From Campylobacteraceae bacterium (GTDB taxonomy: Bacteria; Campylobacterota; Campylobacteria; Campylobacterales; Sulfurovaceae), in the NCBI GenBank assembly GCA_027022775.1, contig JALVXO010000247.1, forward strand, positions 1 to 7,202: DNA of 7,202 nt. Direction: 5' to 3'. The notes under the pieces are model-generated. The model was not told where the DNA came from. It did no database searches and saw only the letters and a program-made list of their open reading frames with translations. Shown here piece by piece: positions 1-5,373 of the stretch. Numbering within the stretch: position 1 is the first letter of the stretch; every line of letters starts with the position of its first letter. The position numbers were made by a program, and so were the translations under genes.

Positions 1-20
1 ATCTCACATGTATCCTTTTG

Positions 21-107
21 GAAGCTAAAAGCTTAAAGCTTAAAGCCCAAAGCAAAATAATTAAACCAACACAGCTTTATGCTTTATACTTTTGGCTTTC
101 AGCTTCT
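21..107. repeat. Heptanucleotide repeat array 1 (inverted arms)
   Basis: Two arms of 7-bp units in perfect register face each other. The left arm has five units from 22 to 56 (AAGCTAA, AAGCTTA, AAGCTTA, AAGCCCA, AAGCAAA). The right arm has five from 73 to 107 (AGCTTTA, TGCTTTA, TACTTTT, GGCTTTC, AGCTTCT). The arms are imperfect reverse complements separated by about 16 bases, so either strand's transcript could fold into a long, irregular hairpin. The right arm abuts the stop codon of the ABC exporter gene. On the minus strand the array is followed by an AAAAGGA sequence that could be the ribosome binding site of a next gene, with a GTG at 7-5 followed by only four bases of window. The function is unknown; a transcript-end or mRNA-stability structure is one possibility. 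Confidence 0.75.
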
Positions 108-1855
108 TAAATCATTTCCGCAAAATAGCCGCTCTCTTTGCCCAAAAGCTCTTTTGGGGTTCCGCTGTCGGCTAATCTGCCCTCTTCTAGCACAAAAATC
201 ATTTCTGCCTGCTCTATTGTGCTAAGCCTGTGTGCAATTGTAATAACGGTTTTGTCTTGCAAAAATTCACTCAGATCCCTAAAAAGATTTGCTTCGGTGT
301 GGATATCCAGCGCCGAAGTGGATTCATCAAAAATCACCGCTTTAGGGTTCTCTAAAACCATTCTTGCAATTGCTACGCGCTGTCTCTGCCCGCCGCTCAA
401 TTTAACCCCGTCTTTTCCGACTGTCGTATCTAAACCGTTCTCTAAATTAGAAACAACATCCTCAAGCTGCGCAATTTTTAGCGCTTTTTGAATCTCTTCA
501 TCGGAAAATTTGCGACCCAGGGTTAAATTAAAACGCATTGTATCATTAAATAGTTTAGGATGCTGTAAAATCAGGTAAATATTTTTCCGTATTGTCTGCG
601 GTTTTATCTCTTTAAAGCTTATGCCGTTATATAAAATATCGCCGCTGTCAGCTTCGTAAAAACCCGCAATAAGGTTTGCCAGCGTGCTTTTTCCGCTGCC
701 GCTTGGACCGACTATTGCAACTTTGCTTAAAGGCTCTATTTTAAAACTTAAATTGTGCAGCACCTCTTTTGATGCGCTGTAGCCAAAACTTAAATTTTTA
801 AACTCAATCCCAAGATTTCCTTCAAACGGATTTTTCTCCTGCTTAACTTGGCGCTCTTGTTTCAATTCAAAAATATCGTTAATTCTTTTGCACGAATTTT
901 TGGCATTAGATAGGGCATACTGAAAATTGATAATATCGTTTGTAGGGGTCATCATTATCCAAAGATAGCCAAAAATTGCAAGCATCAAACCTATAGATAA
1001 ATCGCTGTAAGCAACCGCCAAAATCGAAACCGAGCGGAAAAGCTCATATCCGCTTAAAAAGGTAAAAAACGAAACCCTTATAGCCCTGTCGCTTCTGTAT
1101 GAAAACTGCACCGATTTTTGCTTAAGGTTTTTAGCCTTTTGCACAATTTTGCTAAAGAAGTAATCCTCTTTATTTACCGCTTTTATCTGATTAAACAGTT
1201 CCAAAGAATCGCTTAGGCTCTCTTGAAACTGCTCTACGCTTCTATTCTCTTCGCGCTTTAATTTACCCACTTTTCTTGCAAGTTTGGAGGTAAAAAATAC
1301 AACTATCGGATTTGTAACAATAATAAAAAGCGCCAGTTTCCAATTGATAATAAGCAGTATTATCGAAGTAAAAAGCAAAATCAAAACCGAAATTATAAGC
1401 TTGCCGACTGTGGTGCCGATAAACTCATCCACCGTATTTATATCGGTTACAAGCTTAGATGTTATAGCTCCGGGGCTAAAACGCTCATACTCTTTTAGCG
1501 AAACCTTTTTTAAATGCTCAATCGCGCTTTGGCGCAATTTGTAAGAGATATCTTTAGAGACGCGCAAAAGCATGCCAACTTGCAAATTTGCAAAAATCAC
1601 CCCTGCAAAACGCATTATAATAGTCAGCACTAAAAAGAAAAGAACATAGCCCGTTAAACTCATAGGCGTAATATATTGCGATACAAAGGCAGTTAATTTA
1701 GGCTCTTTATGAAGCAGCAGCTCATCTATAAGCATAGGGATAAACAGAGGTATAGTTACTGTTAAAACCGTAGAAACAATAGCAAAAAAATTCCCAAGCA
1801 ATAGCTCTTTTTTATAATTTAAAATCTCTTTAAACAGTTTGTTTATTTTGCACAT
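107..1855 (-). CDS. ABC exporter half-transporter (fused membrane and ATPase domains)
   Basis: This 582-residue protein has the full MsbA/multidrug-type layout: an N-terminal six-helix membrane domain (about residues 18-310; clear hydrophobic stretches near 20-42, 68-90, 150-185 and 262-302) and a C-terminal nucleotide-binding domain (about 348-582). The ATPase motifs are all intact: Walker A GPSGSGKST at 383-391, Q-loop glutamine at 431, signature LSGGQ at 486-490, Walker B ending in D510 with catalytic E511, and the H-loop histidine at 542. It should work as a homodimer (or heterodimer) in the inner membrane, exporting a lipid, peptide or drug; the substrate cannot be read from sequence. 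An in-frame stop lies directly before the ATG, so no longer start exists. The upstream AAAAAGGA lies 12 bases from the ATG, longer than usual. It lies 222 bp downstream of serB on the same strand, with a repeat array between them. Confidence 0.93.
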   Translation of the reverse strand: MCKINKLFKEILNYKKELLLGNFFAIVSTVLTVTIPLFIPMLIDELLLHKEPKLTAFVSQYITPMSLTGYVLFFLVLTIIMRFAGVIFANLQVGMLLRVSKDISYKLRQSAIEHLKKVSLKEYERFSPGAITSKLVTDINTVDEFIGTTVGKLIISVLILLFTSIILLIINWKLALFIIVTNPIVVFFTSKLARKVGKLKREENRSVEQFQESLSDSLELFNQIKAVNKEDYFFSKIVQKAKNLKQKSVQFSYRSDRAIRVSFFTFLSGYELFRSVSILAVAYSDLSIGLMLAIFGYLWIMMTPTNDIINFQYALSNAKNSCKRINDIFELKQERQVKQEKNPFEGNLGIEFKNLSFGYSASKEVLHNLSFKIEPLSKVAIVGPSGSGKSTLANLIAGFYEADSGDILYNGISFKEIKPQTIRKNIYLILQHPKLFNDTMRFNLTLGRKFSDEEIQKALKIAQLEDVVSNLENGLDTTVGKDGVKLSGGQRQRVAIARMVLENPKAVIFDESTSALDIHTEANLFRDLSEFLQDKTVITIAHRLSTIEQAEMIFVLEEGRLADSGTPKELLGKESGYFAEMI

Positions 1856-1929
1856 TTATTTTGTTTATCCTTTTTGGGAAGCTTAGAGCCTAGAGCGAAG
1901 AGCCAACAATATAGTTTCGCTTTTTTTAA

Positions 1930-1942
1930 GCGGCGAAGCCAC
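1930..1942. repeat. GC-rich mini-hairpin, 13-bp repeat copy 1
   Basis: GCGGCGAAGCCAC follows a T-run plus AA (1921-1929) and is repeated exactly at 2011-2023. It folds with a GAA or TTC loop. On the minus strand the second pair of the stem is a G-U wobble, while on the plus strand it is a C-A mismatch, so minus-strand RNA (the serB-to-exporter direction) folds better. It stands out from the AT-rich surroundings. The T-run precedes rather than follows the hairpin on the plus strand, so it is not a standard terminator. Confidence 0.6.
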
Positions 1943-1954
1943 AAATATTAAAAC

Positions 1955-1968
1955 GCGGCGCCAGCCGC
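1955..1968. repeat. GC-rich mini-hairpin between array blocks
   Basis: GCGGC and GCCGC form a perfect 5-bp stem around the 4-base loop GCCA. It is related in shape to the hairpins at 1930, 2011 and 2061 and sits in the space between heptad blocks A and B. No T-run follows on either strand. Confidence 0.5.
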
Positions 1969-2010
1969 CCCTTGTTAGCTCTAGGCTCTAAGCTCTTAGC
2001 TTTTTTAAAT

Positions 2011-2023
2011 GCGGCGAAGCCAC
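2011..2023. repeat. GC-rich mini-hairpin, 13-bp repeat copy 2
   Basis: This is an exact second copy of GCGGCGAAGCCAC (first copy at 1930-1942), again preceded by a T-run plus AAAT. It separates heptad blocks B and C. The identity of the two copies and of their T-rich left flanks suggests that a hairpin-plus-heptad unit has been duplicated within the gap. Confidence 0.6.
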
Positions 2024-2060
2024 CTTATTAGCTCTAATCTCTAAGCCTTTAGCTCTAAGC

Positions 2061-2077
2061 GCGCGGCACAGCCGCGC
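2061..2077 (-). repeat. GC-rich hairpin directly after serB stop
   Basis: GCGCGGC and GCCGCGC form a perfect 7-bp stem around a 3-base loop, starting at the base after the serB stop codon (2080-2078). In the mRNA this would fold at the very end of the reading frame. No U-run follows in the serB direction (heptad block C comes next), so it is not an intrinsic terminator by the usual rule. It could protect the serB 3' end or pause transcription. Confidence 0.55.
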
Positions 2078-2701
2078 CTACTTAAGCTTTTCCACAACCG
2101 CTCTTAAATCTTTCTCATCCACAATATCGGTTGCTGCCTCTTTTAGCACATCTTTGGCGCAAAAGGCTATGCCTCTGCCGGCATGTTCGAACATACTTTT
2201 ATCGTTAGCGCCGTCGCCTACTGCTACTGTGTTTTCTTTGCTTACACCCAGCAGTTTTTGCAACCTTTTGAGCATTTTGCCTTTAGAGTCGCCAAACATC
2301 ATTTCTCCGCCTACCAAACCTGTTAAAATGCCCCCTTTCTCATGCAGATAATTGGAAAAATCGGCATCTACCCCCAGTTTTTGACCCAGCGGCTTTGTTG
2401 CATTTCTAAATCCGCCCGAAAAACAGACAACCCTGTAACCCATCTCTTTAAGCTCGCTTACAGCATCTTTGGCTCCGGGCATCAAAGGCAGATTTTGGCA
2501 GATTTGGTTAACCCTTTTAACCTCTAATCCTTTAAGCAGCGCAACCCTCTCTATTAAAGAGTCAAAAAAGTCAAGCTCGCCCGCCATTGCGCGCTCTGTA
2601 ATGGCTGCAACCTTCTCTTCAAACCCCAGCTCTTTGGCTAAAAAATCGATAGTCTCGCCATCCATCAGCGTAGAATCGAAATCAAAAACCGCTAGTTTCA
2701 T
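2078..2701 (-). CDS. serB: Phosphoserine phosphatase SerB
   Basis: This 207-residue HAD-superfamily enzyme removes phosphate from O-phosphoserine in the last step of serine synthesis, in the cytoplasm with magnesium. All family motifs are present: motif I DFDST at 7-11, with D7 the likely nucleophile and D9 the acid/base; the DGE of the cap start at 14-16, a SerB hallmark; motif II SGG at 95-97; motif III lysine at 140; motif IV GDGAND at 162-167, with D163 and D167 for the metal. The length fits the short form that lacks the N-terminal ACT-like regulatory domain found in some SerB proteins. The start is supported by TAAGG six bases before the ATG. It is divergent from metF across 56 bp and has its own -10 there. 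A hairpin and repeat array follow its stop codon. Confidence 0.93.
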   Translation of the reverse strand: MKLAVFDFDSTLMDGETIDFLAKELGFEEKVAAITERAMAGELDFFDSLIERVALLKGLEVKRVNQICQNLPLMPGAKDAVSELKEMGYRVVCFSGGFRNATKPLGQKLGVDADFSNYLHEKGGILTGLVGGEMMFGDSKGKMLKRLQKLLGVSKENTVAVGDGANDKSMFEHAGRGIAFCAKDVLKEAATDIVDEKDLRAVVEKLK

Positions 2702-2723
2702 TTAAAACCTTACTATTTTTTGG

Positions 2724-2729
2724 TAGAAT
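2724..2729 (+). promoter_or_regulatory. metF promoter, extended -10
   Basis: TAGAAT with an upstream TG one base away (TGGTAGAAT, 2721-2729) makes an extended -10. It follows a T-run at 2715-2721, as is common for Campylobacterota promoters that lack a clear -35. The expected start near 2736 leaves a leader of about 22 bases holding AAAAAGG, six bases before the metF ATG at 2758. It overlaps the serB -10 by two bases. Confidence 0.6.
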
Positions 2730-2733
2730 TATA
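2728..2733 (-). promoter_or_regulatory. serB promoter, -10 box
   Basis: On the minus strand this reads TATAAT, a perfect -10 consensus, about 27 bases from the serB ATG, with TAAGG as the ribosome binding site. No good -35 is visible 17 bases upstream. It overlaps the metF -10 on the other strand, so RNA polymerase could probably not use both at once. Confidence 0.6.
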
Positions 2734-2757
2734 TCTAAAGTTCCAAAAAGGTAGCAG

Positions 2758-3684
2758 ATGTTTAACAGATTTTGCGAAAAACTGCACAGCGAAAAACCGT
2801 TTTTTACGGTCGAAATAACACCGCCGCACGGTGCAAGTATGAGCGGCGTAATAGAAAAAATAGAACAAAGCAGCATTGCCAAAAAAGTTGACGGTTTTAG
2901 CATAACAGACAATCCGCTTGCACAGCTTAAAATGTCTTCGATTTTAAGCGCAATAAAGGTGCAGCAAAAATTTAAAAAACCTGTAATTGCCACAGTCTCT
3001 ATGCGCGATAGAAACAAACTCTCGCTGCAATCTAGCCTGCTTGGCGCTAACGATTTTGACATAAGATTGATTTTAGCCCTAACCGGCGACCCTGCAAAAC
3101 TGAGCGACCAGCCCGAAGTAAAAGGGGTGCTAGAGCGCGACTCAACCCTGCTTTTAAGCATTATTTACCGCTTAAATAACGGAGTAGATTACTCAAACAA
3201 AAAATTAAACCCAAAACCAAAACCGATAATTCCGTTTGCTGTGAGCAACTCTTATGCAAGAGATTACAAAAATTTGCAAAAGCGGATGGTAAAAAAGCTC
3301 AATTACGGTGCTAGAGCCATTATAACCCAGCCTGTTTACGATGTCGAAAATGCAAAAACACTGCTTGAAATTTTCGAAGAGGCAAAAAAAGAGAGCATCC
3401 GCGAAACCGCAAAAGAGGCACGGCTTATTATGGGGCAATTCCCGGTAATCCGCGCAAAAACTGTAAACTTTATAGCCGATAAAGTTCCCGGAATCCATGT
3501 GCCAAAAGAGATAATAGACAATATGAACCTAGCCGCAATGGACGGCAGCAAAAAAGAGAGCGAAGTGGGCTTTGAACTCTCTAAAAATATTTTAAAAGAG
3601 ATAATAAAATTAAACCCAAATGTTCATTTAATGACGCACAACCGTTTTGAACTGTGTGCCAAATTAATCGACAGCATTAGCTAA
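2758..3684 (+). CDS. metF: Methylenetetrahydrofolate reductase
   Basis: This 308-residue flavoprotein-family protein reduces 5,10-methylene- to 5-methyl-tetrahydrofolate, which supplies the methyl group for methionine. Visible features are E19 in FFTVEITPP (position of the catalytic acid in MetF), TDNP at 50-53, RDRN at 83-86, LTGDP at 108-112 with D111 near the flavin, and the late GQFPVIRAK and PGIHVPKEI segments typical of the family. RDRN followed by LQSSLLGA and LTGDP resembles the MetF type of acetogens more than the E. coli type; this is from memory, not an alignment. The electron donor is therefore uncertain (NADH or another carrier). The start has AAAAAGG six bases upstream. It is divergent from serB, whose product leads to serine, the main one-carbon donor. 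Confidence 0.87.
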   Translation: MFNRFCEKLHSEKPFFTVEITPPHGASMSGVIEKIEQSSIAKKVDGFSITDNPLAQLKMSSILSAIKVQQKFKKPVIATVSMRDRNKLSLQSSLLGANDFDIRLILALTGDPAKLSDQPEVKGVLERDSTLLLSIIYRLNNGVDYSNKKLNPKPKPIIPFAVSNSYARDYKNLQKRMVKKLNYGARAIITQPVYDVENAKTLLEIFEEAKKESIRETAKEARLIMGQFPVIRAKTVNFIADKVPGIHVPKEIIDNMNLAAMDGSKKESEVGFELSKNILKEIIKLNPNVHLMTHNRFELCAKLIDSIS

Positions 3685-3740
3685 ATGCAGGATGCCGGCG
3701 CAAGGTAAGCAGTTTGCCCCTGCTCTCTAAATCTTGCATT
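3684..3740 (+). other. Imperfect stem-loop directly after metF stop
   Basis: AATGCAGGAT (3684-3693, starting on the last base of the metF stop) pairs 9 of 10 with ATCTTGCATT (3731-3740). Inside, AGCAG and CTGCT form a 5-bp hairpin with a seven-base loop (3709-3725). No T-run follows, so it is not a standard terminator. It could be a 3' end structure of the metF mRNA or the first part of the structured region that continues to 3908. Confidence 0.4.
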
Positions 3741-3757
3741 CTAAATCCAAATTTAAC

Positions 3758-3908
3758 CCAAATTTTGCATTAGAAGGTGCATCAGATGTGTTGGTACGGG
3801 TGCTGGAGGAAAACGCAGGCGTACTTGGAAAGTGCGTCGAGGCTTTACTTCAATACCCATGCTGCCAATGACCAATACAGATAGAGTATTGTCTAATGCA
3901 AATTTTGG
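3758..3908 (+). ncRNA. Structured 151-nt element, candidate small RNA
   Basis: The ends form a closing stem: 3758-3774 (core TTTTGCATTAGA) against 3892-3908, 16 of 17 positions paired. Just inside the 3' arm is a perfect 6-bp hairpin CAATAC/GTATTG (3873-3891). Further in, TTGG/CCAA (3791-3794 with 3865-3868) and GGGT/ACCC (3798-3801 with 3855-3858) can pair. At the top is a 9-bp helix (3818-3826 with 3830-3838) that needs two G-U pairs on the plus strand, which would be mismatches on the minus strand. That favours a plus-strand RNA. The layout (closing stem, open middle with a small hairpin on its 3' side, long upper arm) recalls 6S RNA, but I do not recognise conserved 6S sequence. It could instead be a small inverted-repeat mobile element. 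The 3' arm reaches to three bases before the rlpA stop codon. No gene-like reading frame with a ribosome binding site is inside. Confidence 0.4.
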
Positions 3909-3910
3909 AT

Positions 3911-4360
3911 TTAACCTATTACTTCAAGTTTAACTCTGGCTATTCCTTTACGCAAAATTCCAAGTTTAGCTGCTGCAGCATCGGTTAAATCTATTATTCT
4001 TCCCTTAACATAAGGTCCTCTGTCATTTACACGGACTACTATGCTTTTACCAGTATCCAAATCTGTTACACGAACCAACGTATTAAACGGTAAGCTTTTA
4101 TGCGCTGCAGTTAAAGCAGACAAATTCAGCCTCTCTCCATTTGCTGTTCTTCTTCCGTTCCATGCAGGACCATAATATGATGCTATACCATACTCTTGCA
4201 AACCTATCAGCTGTTTATGAGTCAATTTTTTATATTGCGGTTTATCTAAACTTTTTGCTGTAATAACTTCATAATTTTGGCGCGGTTTTTCTAATCCATA
4301 ACTATTTACAGAACATCCGGTAAAGAAAATTGCCGCTAAAGTTACAAATAAATATTTCAC
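3911..4360 (-). CDS. rlpA: RlpA-family septal/cell-wall lipoprotein (DPBB domain)
   Basis: This 149-residue precursor is exported and lipid-anchored: a short hydrophobic N-terminus is followed by FTGC with the lipid-accepting cysteine at 16. After a linker (about 17-55), a double-psi beta-barrel domain fills the rest: ASYYG near 60-64, TANGE with E76, TAAHK with H87, and VNDRGP with D113. E, H and D at these places are the residues linked to lytic transglycosylase activity in Pseudomonas RlpA, which cuts peptidoglycan strands lacking stem peptides. No C-terminal SPOR domain is present, so septal targeting by that route is not expected. I chose the GTG start at 4360 because AAAGGGG lies five bases upstream and the signal peptide then begins directly. 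An ATG 30 bases further up would put charged residues before the signal and places that ribosome site inside the gene. Confidence 0.88.
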   Translation of the reverse strand: MKYLFVTLAAIFFTGCSVNSYGLEKPRQNYEVITAKSLDKPQYKKLTHKQLIGLQEYGIASYYGPAWNGRRTANGERLNLSALTAAHKSLPFNTLVRVTDLDTGKSIVVRVNDRGPYVKGRIIDLTDAAAAKLGILRKGIARVKLEVIG

Positions 4361-4469
4361 AATTTCCCCTTTAAAATAATGTTTGTACAAGAATAGTTTT
4401 TATAAATTTTATTGATTTTAGCTGAATAAAAAGAGAGATGTTAGATAAAATGGGCACTTTGAAGAATTT

Positions 4470-4545
4470 TAAGTTAATAAGTGTAACTTTTTTATACACT
4501 TTAACTTATAATATAACAATAAAATAATTAATTTAGGTTATATTA
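4470..4545. other. Two AT-rich inverted repeats between kinase and rlpA
   Basis: TAAGTTAATAAGTGTA (4470-4485) faces TACACTTTAACTTA (4495-4508) across a nine-base T-rich loop, forming a 14-bp stem with two unpaired bases. Directly beside it, TAATATAAC (4509-4517) is exactly complementary to GTTATATTA (4537-4545), which includes the stop codon of the kinase gene. On the minus strand they would fold one after the other past the kinase end, in the 182-bp gap before the rlpA start. The stems are AT-rich, so a terminator role is uncertain; a regulator binding site or mRNA processing site is equally possible. The rest of this gap (4361-4469) must hold the rlpA promoter if it has its own, but no single -10 stands out. 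Confidence 0.45.
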
Positions 4546-5373
4546 TTCCGCTATTTTCTTTTTGAAATTTAATATAACTTTAGTACCCAATCCTTTTTTG
4601 GACTCTATTTTAAGAATAATATTTTCTCTGTCGCAATATCTTTTAACTATACTCAAACCTATGCCTTCACCCTCATATCTGCTGTCGCTTTGATAATATC
4701 TTTGAAAAATAAGCGGCAATTGATTTTCATCTATCCCTATTCCATTATCTTTAATATAGAGTATGCTGCCTTCTGTTCCAATCTCTATGGGGCTTCCTTT
4801 TTTAGAGTATTTCATTGCATTTTCTATAATATTGTCAATTGCCTGCTCAAGCCCTATTTTGTCCGCTTTTACCGTAAGTGGTTTTAAATTAAGGATAAAC
4901 AGATTTCTATTTAAACTTTTAAAAAACTCCACTCTGTTTTTTACCAATTCATCTACCCTGAACTTCTCTTTTTCTATCTGCAAAATCTCTTTTTTAATAT
5001 TGTATGCGAGCATTTTATAGAGCCGTTTTAACCTCTCTAGCGCCTCTTTTATTCTTTTTGCCCTTTTTTGGTCTTTTTCATCCTGCAAATTTTTTTCAAG
5101 CATTTTAATATTGGCTTCAATTGTAGAAATTGGCAGATTAATTTCATGCAAAGACTCTTTTATTAAATGCTCAAGCATTTTATCCTGGCTCTCTTTTGGC
5201 TCAAAAGCGATTATCGTAAAAGCGTAAGCGCTAAACAAAATTGCAGGAATCAAAAGCAAAAATGCCAAAATATAGTCATCTTTCGCAAACTCCAGCTTTA
5301 TAAAAAGCAGATAGTGCAGCCCAAAAAGCAAAAATACAATTACTATAAAAAGCACGGTTAACTGTTTTTTCAT
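4543..5373 (-). CDS. Sensor histidine kinase, short loop, no HAMP
   Basis: This 276-residue membrane kinase has two predicted transmembrane helices (about 4-26 and 35-57) joined by only about eight outside residues. It then passes directly to the dimerisation helix with phospho-accepting H76 (HEINLP), with no HAMP, PAS or GAF domain. The ATP-binding half is complete: N-box DNIIEN at 180-185, G1 DNGIGID at 209-215, F-box around FQRYY at 223-227, G2 GEGIGL at 235-240. It should autophosphorylate and pass the phosphate to the regulator encoded just upstream. The ATG overlaps the regulator's stop by 4 bases (ATGA), so the two are translationally coupled. The tiny loop puts it with intramembrane-sensing kinases, which often sense envelope stress or work with a membrane partner; the signal is unknown. 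Next to it is the cell-wall gene rlpA. Confidence 0.92.
   Translation of the reverse strand: MKKQLTVLFIVIVFLLFGLHYLLFIKLEFAKDDYILAFLLLIPAILFSAYAFTIIAFEPKESQDKMLEHLIKESLHEINLPISTIEANIKMLEKNLQDEKDQKRAKRIKEALERLKRLYKMLAYNIKKEILQIEKEKFRVDELVKNRVEFFKSLNRNLFILNLKPLTVKADKIGLEQAIDNIIENAMKYSKKGSPIEIGTEGSILYIKDNGIGIDENQLPLIFQRYYQSDSRYEGEGIGLSIVKRYCDRENIILKIESKKGLGTKVILNFKKKIAE

Larger units (their letters stand above)
1879..2062. repeat. Heptanucleotide repeat array 2 (three blocks)
   Basis: Between serB and the ABC exporter lie three blocks of 7-bp units in strict register. Block A, 1879-1906: AAGCTTA, GAGCCTA, GAGCGAA, GAGCCAA. Block B, 1975-2002, opposite orientation: TTAGCTC, TAGGCTC, TAAGCTC, TTAGCTT. 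Block C, 2028-2062, same orientation as B: TTAGCTC, TAATCTC, TAAGCCT, TTAGCTC, TAAGCGC. Written in one orientation they fit about TNNGCTY. Blocks A and B include a perfect 17-bp inverted repeat (1880-1896 against 1982-1998) spanning about 85 bases. Block B runs into a six-T stretch (2001-2006), so on the plus strand the A/B stem could resemble a terminator, although no gene reads toward it from the left on that strand. Confidence 0.78.

Noticed and set aside
1921..1942. T-run plus GC hairpin as an intrinsic terminator
   Set aside because: The T-run comes before the hairpin on the plus strand and appears as an A-run after it on the minus strand, the wrong arrangement for either direction.
22..2062. 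Heptad arrays as CRISPR
   Set aside because: The units are 7 bp and contiguous, with no 20-40-bp repeats, no unique spacers and no cas genes.
2682..3161. 159-residue open frame on the minus strand opposite metF
   Set aside because: It lies fully antisense to the well-supported metF and past the serB start, has no ribosome site and reads as low-complexity serine/leucine sequence: a shadow frame.
3753..3860. 35-codon minus-strand open frame inside the same element (starts MGIEVKPRRTF)
   Set aside because: Open without in-frame stops back into the end of rlpA, but no ribosome site, no recognised family and strong overlap with the paired stems. Kept only as a reason to search the element as protein too.
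3786..3884. 32-codon plus-strand open frame inside the structured element
   Set aside because: There is no ribosome site before the ATG, the length is at chance level, and the sequence is better explained by the inverted-repeat structure.
3758..3908. Element as signal recognition particle RNA, RNase P RNA, tmRNA, a THF riboswitch or an integron attC site
   Set aside because: The conserved SRP tip, the RNase P core, tmRNA ends, THF riboswitch core and attC core sites were looked for by eye and not found; its place after metF also does not suit a metF riboswitch.
4361..4390. Longer rlpA start at an ATG 30 bases upstream
   Set aside because: AAAGGGG, the only good ribosome site, lies inside that extension and five bases before the GTG, where the lipoprotein signal begins cleanly.
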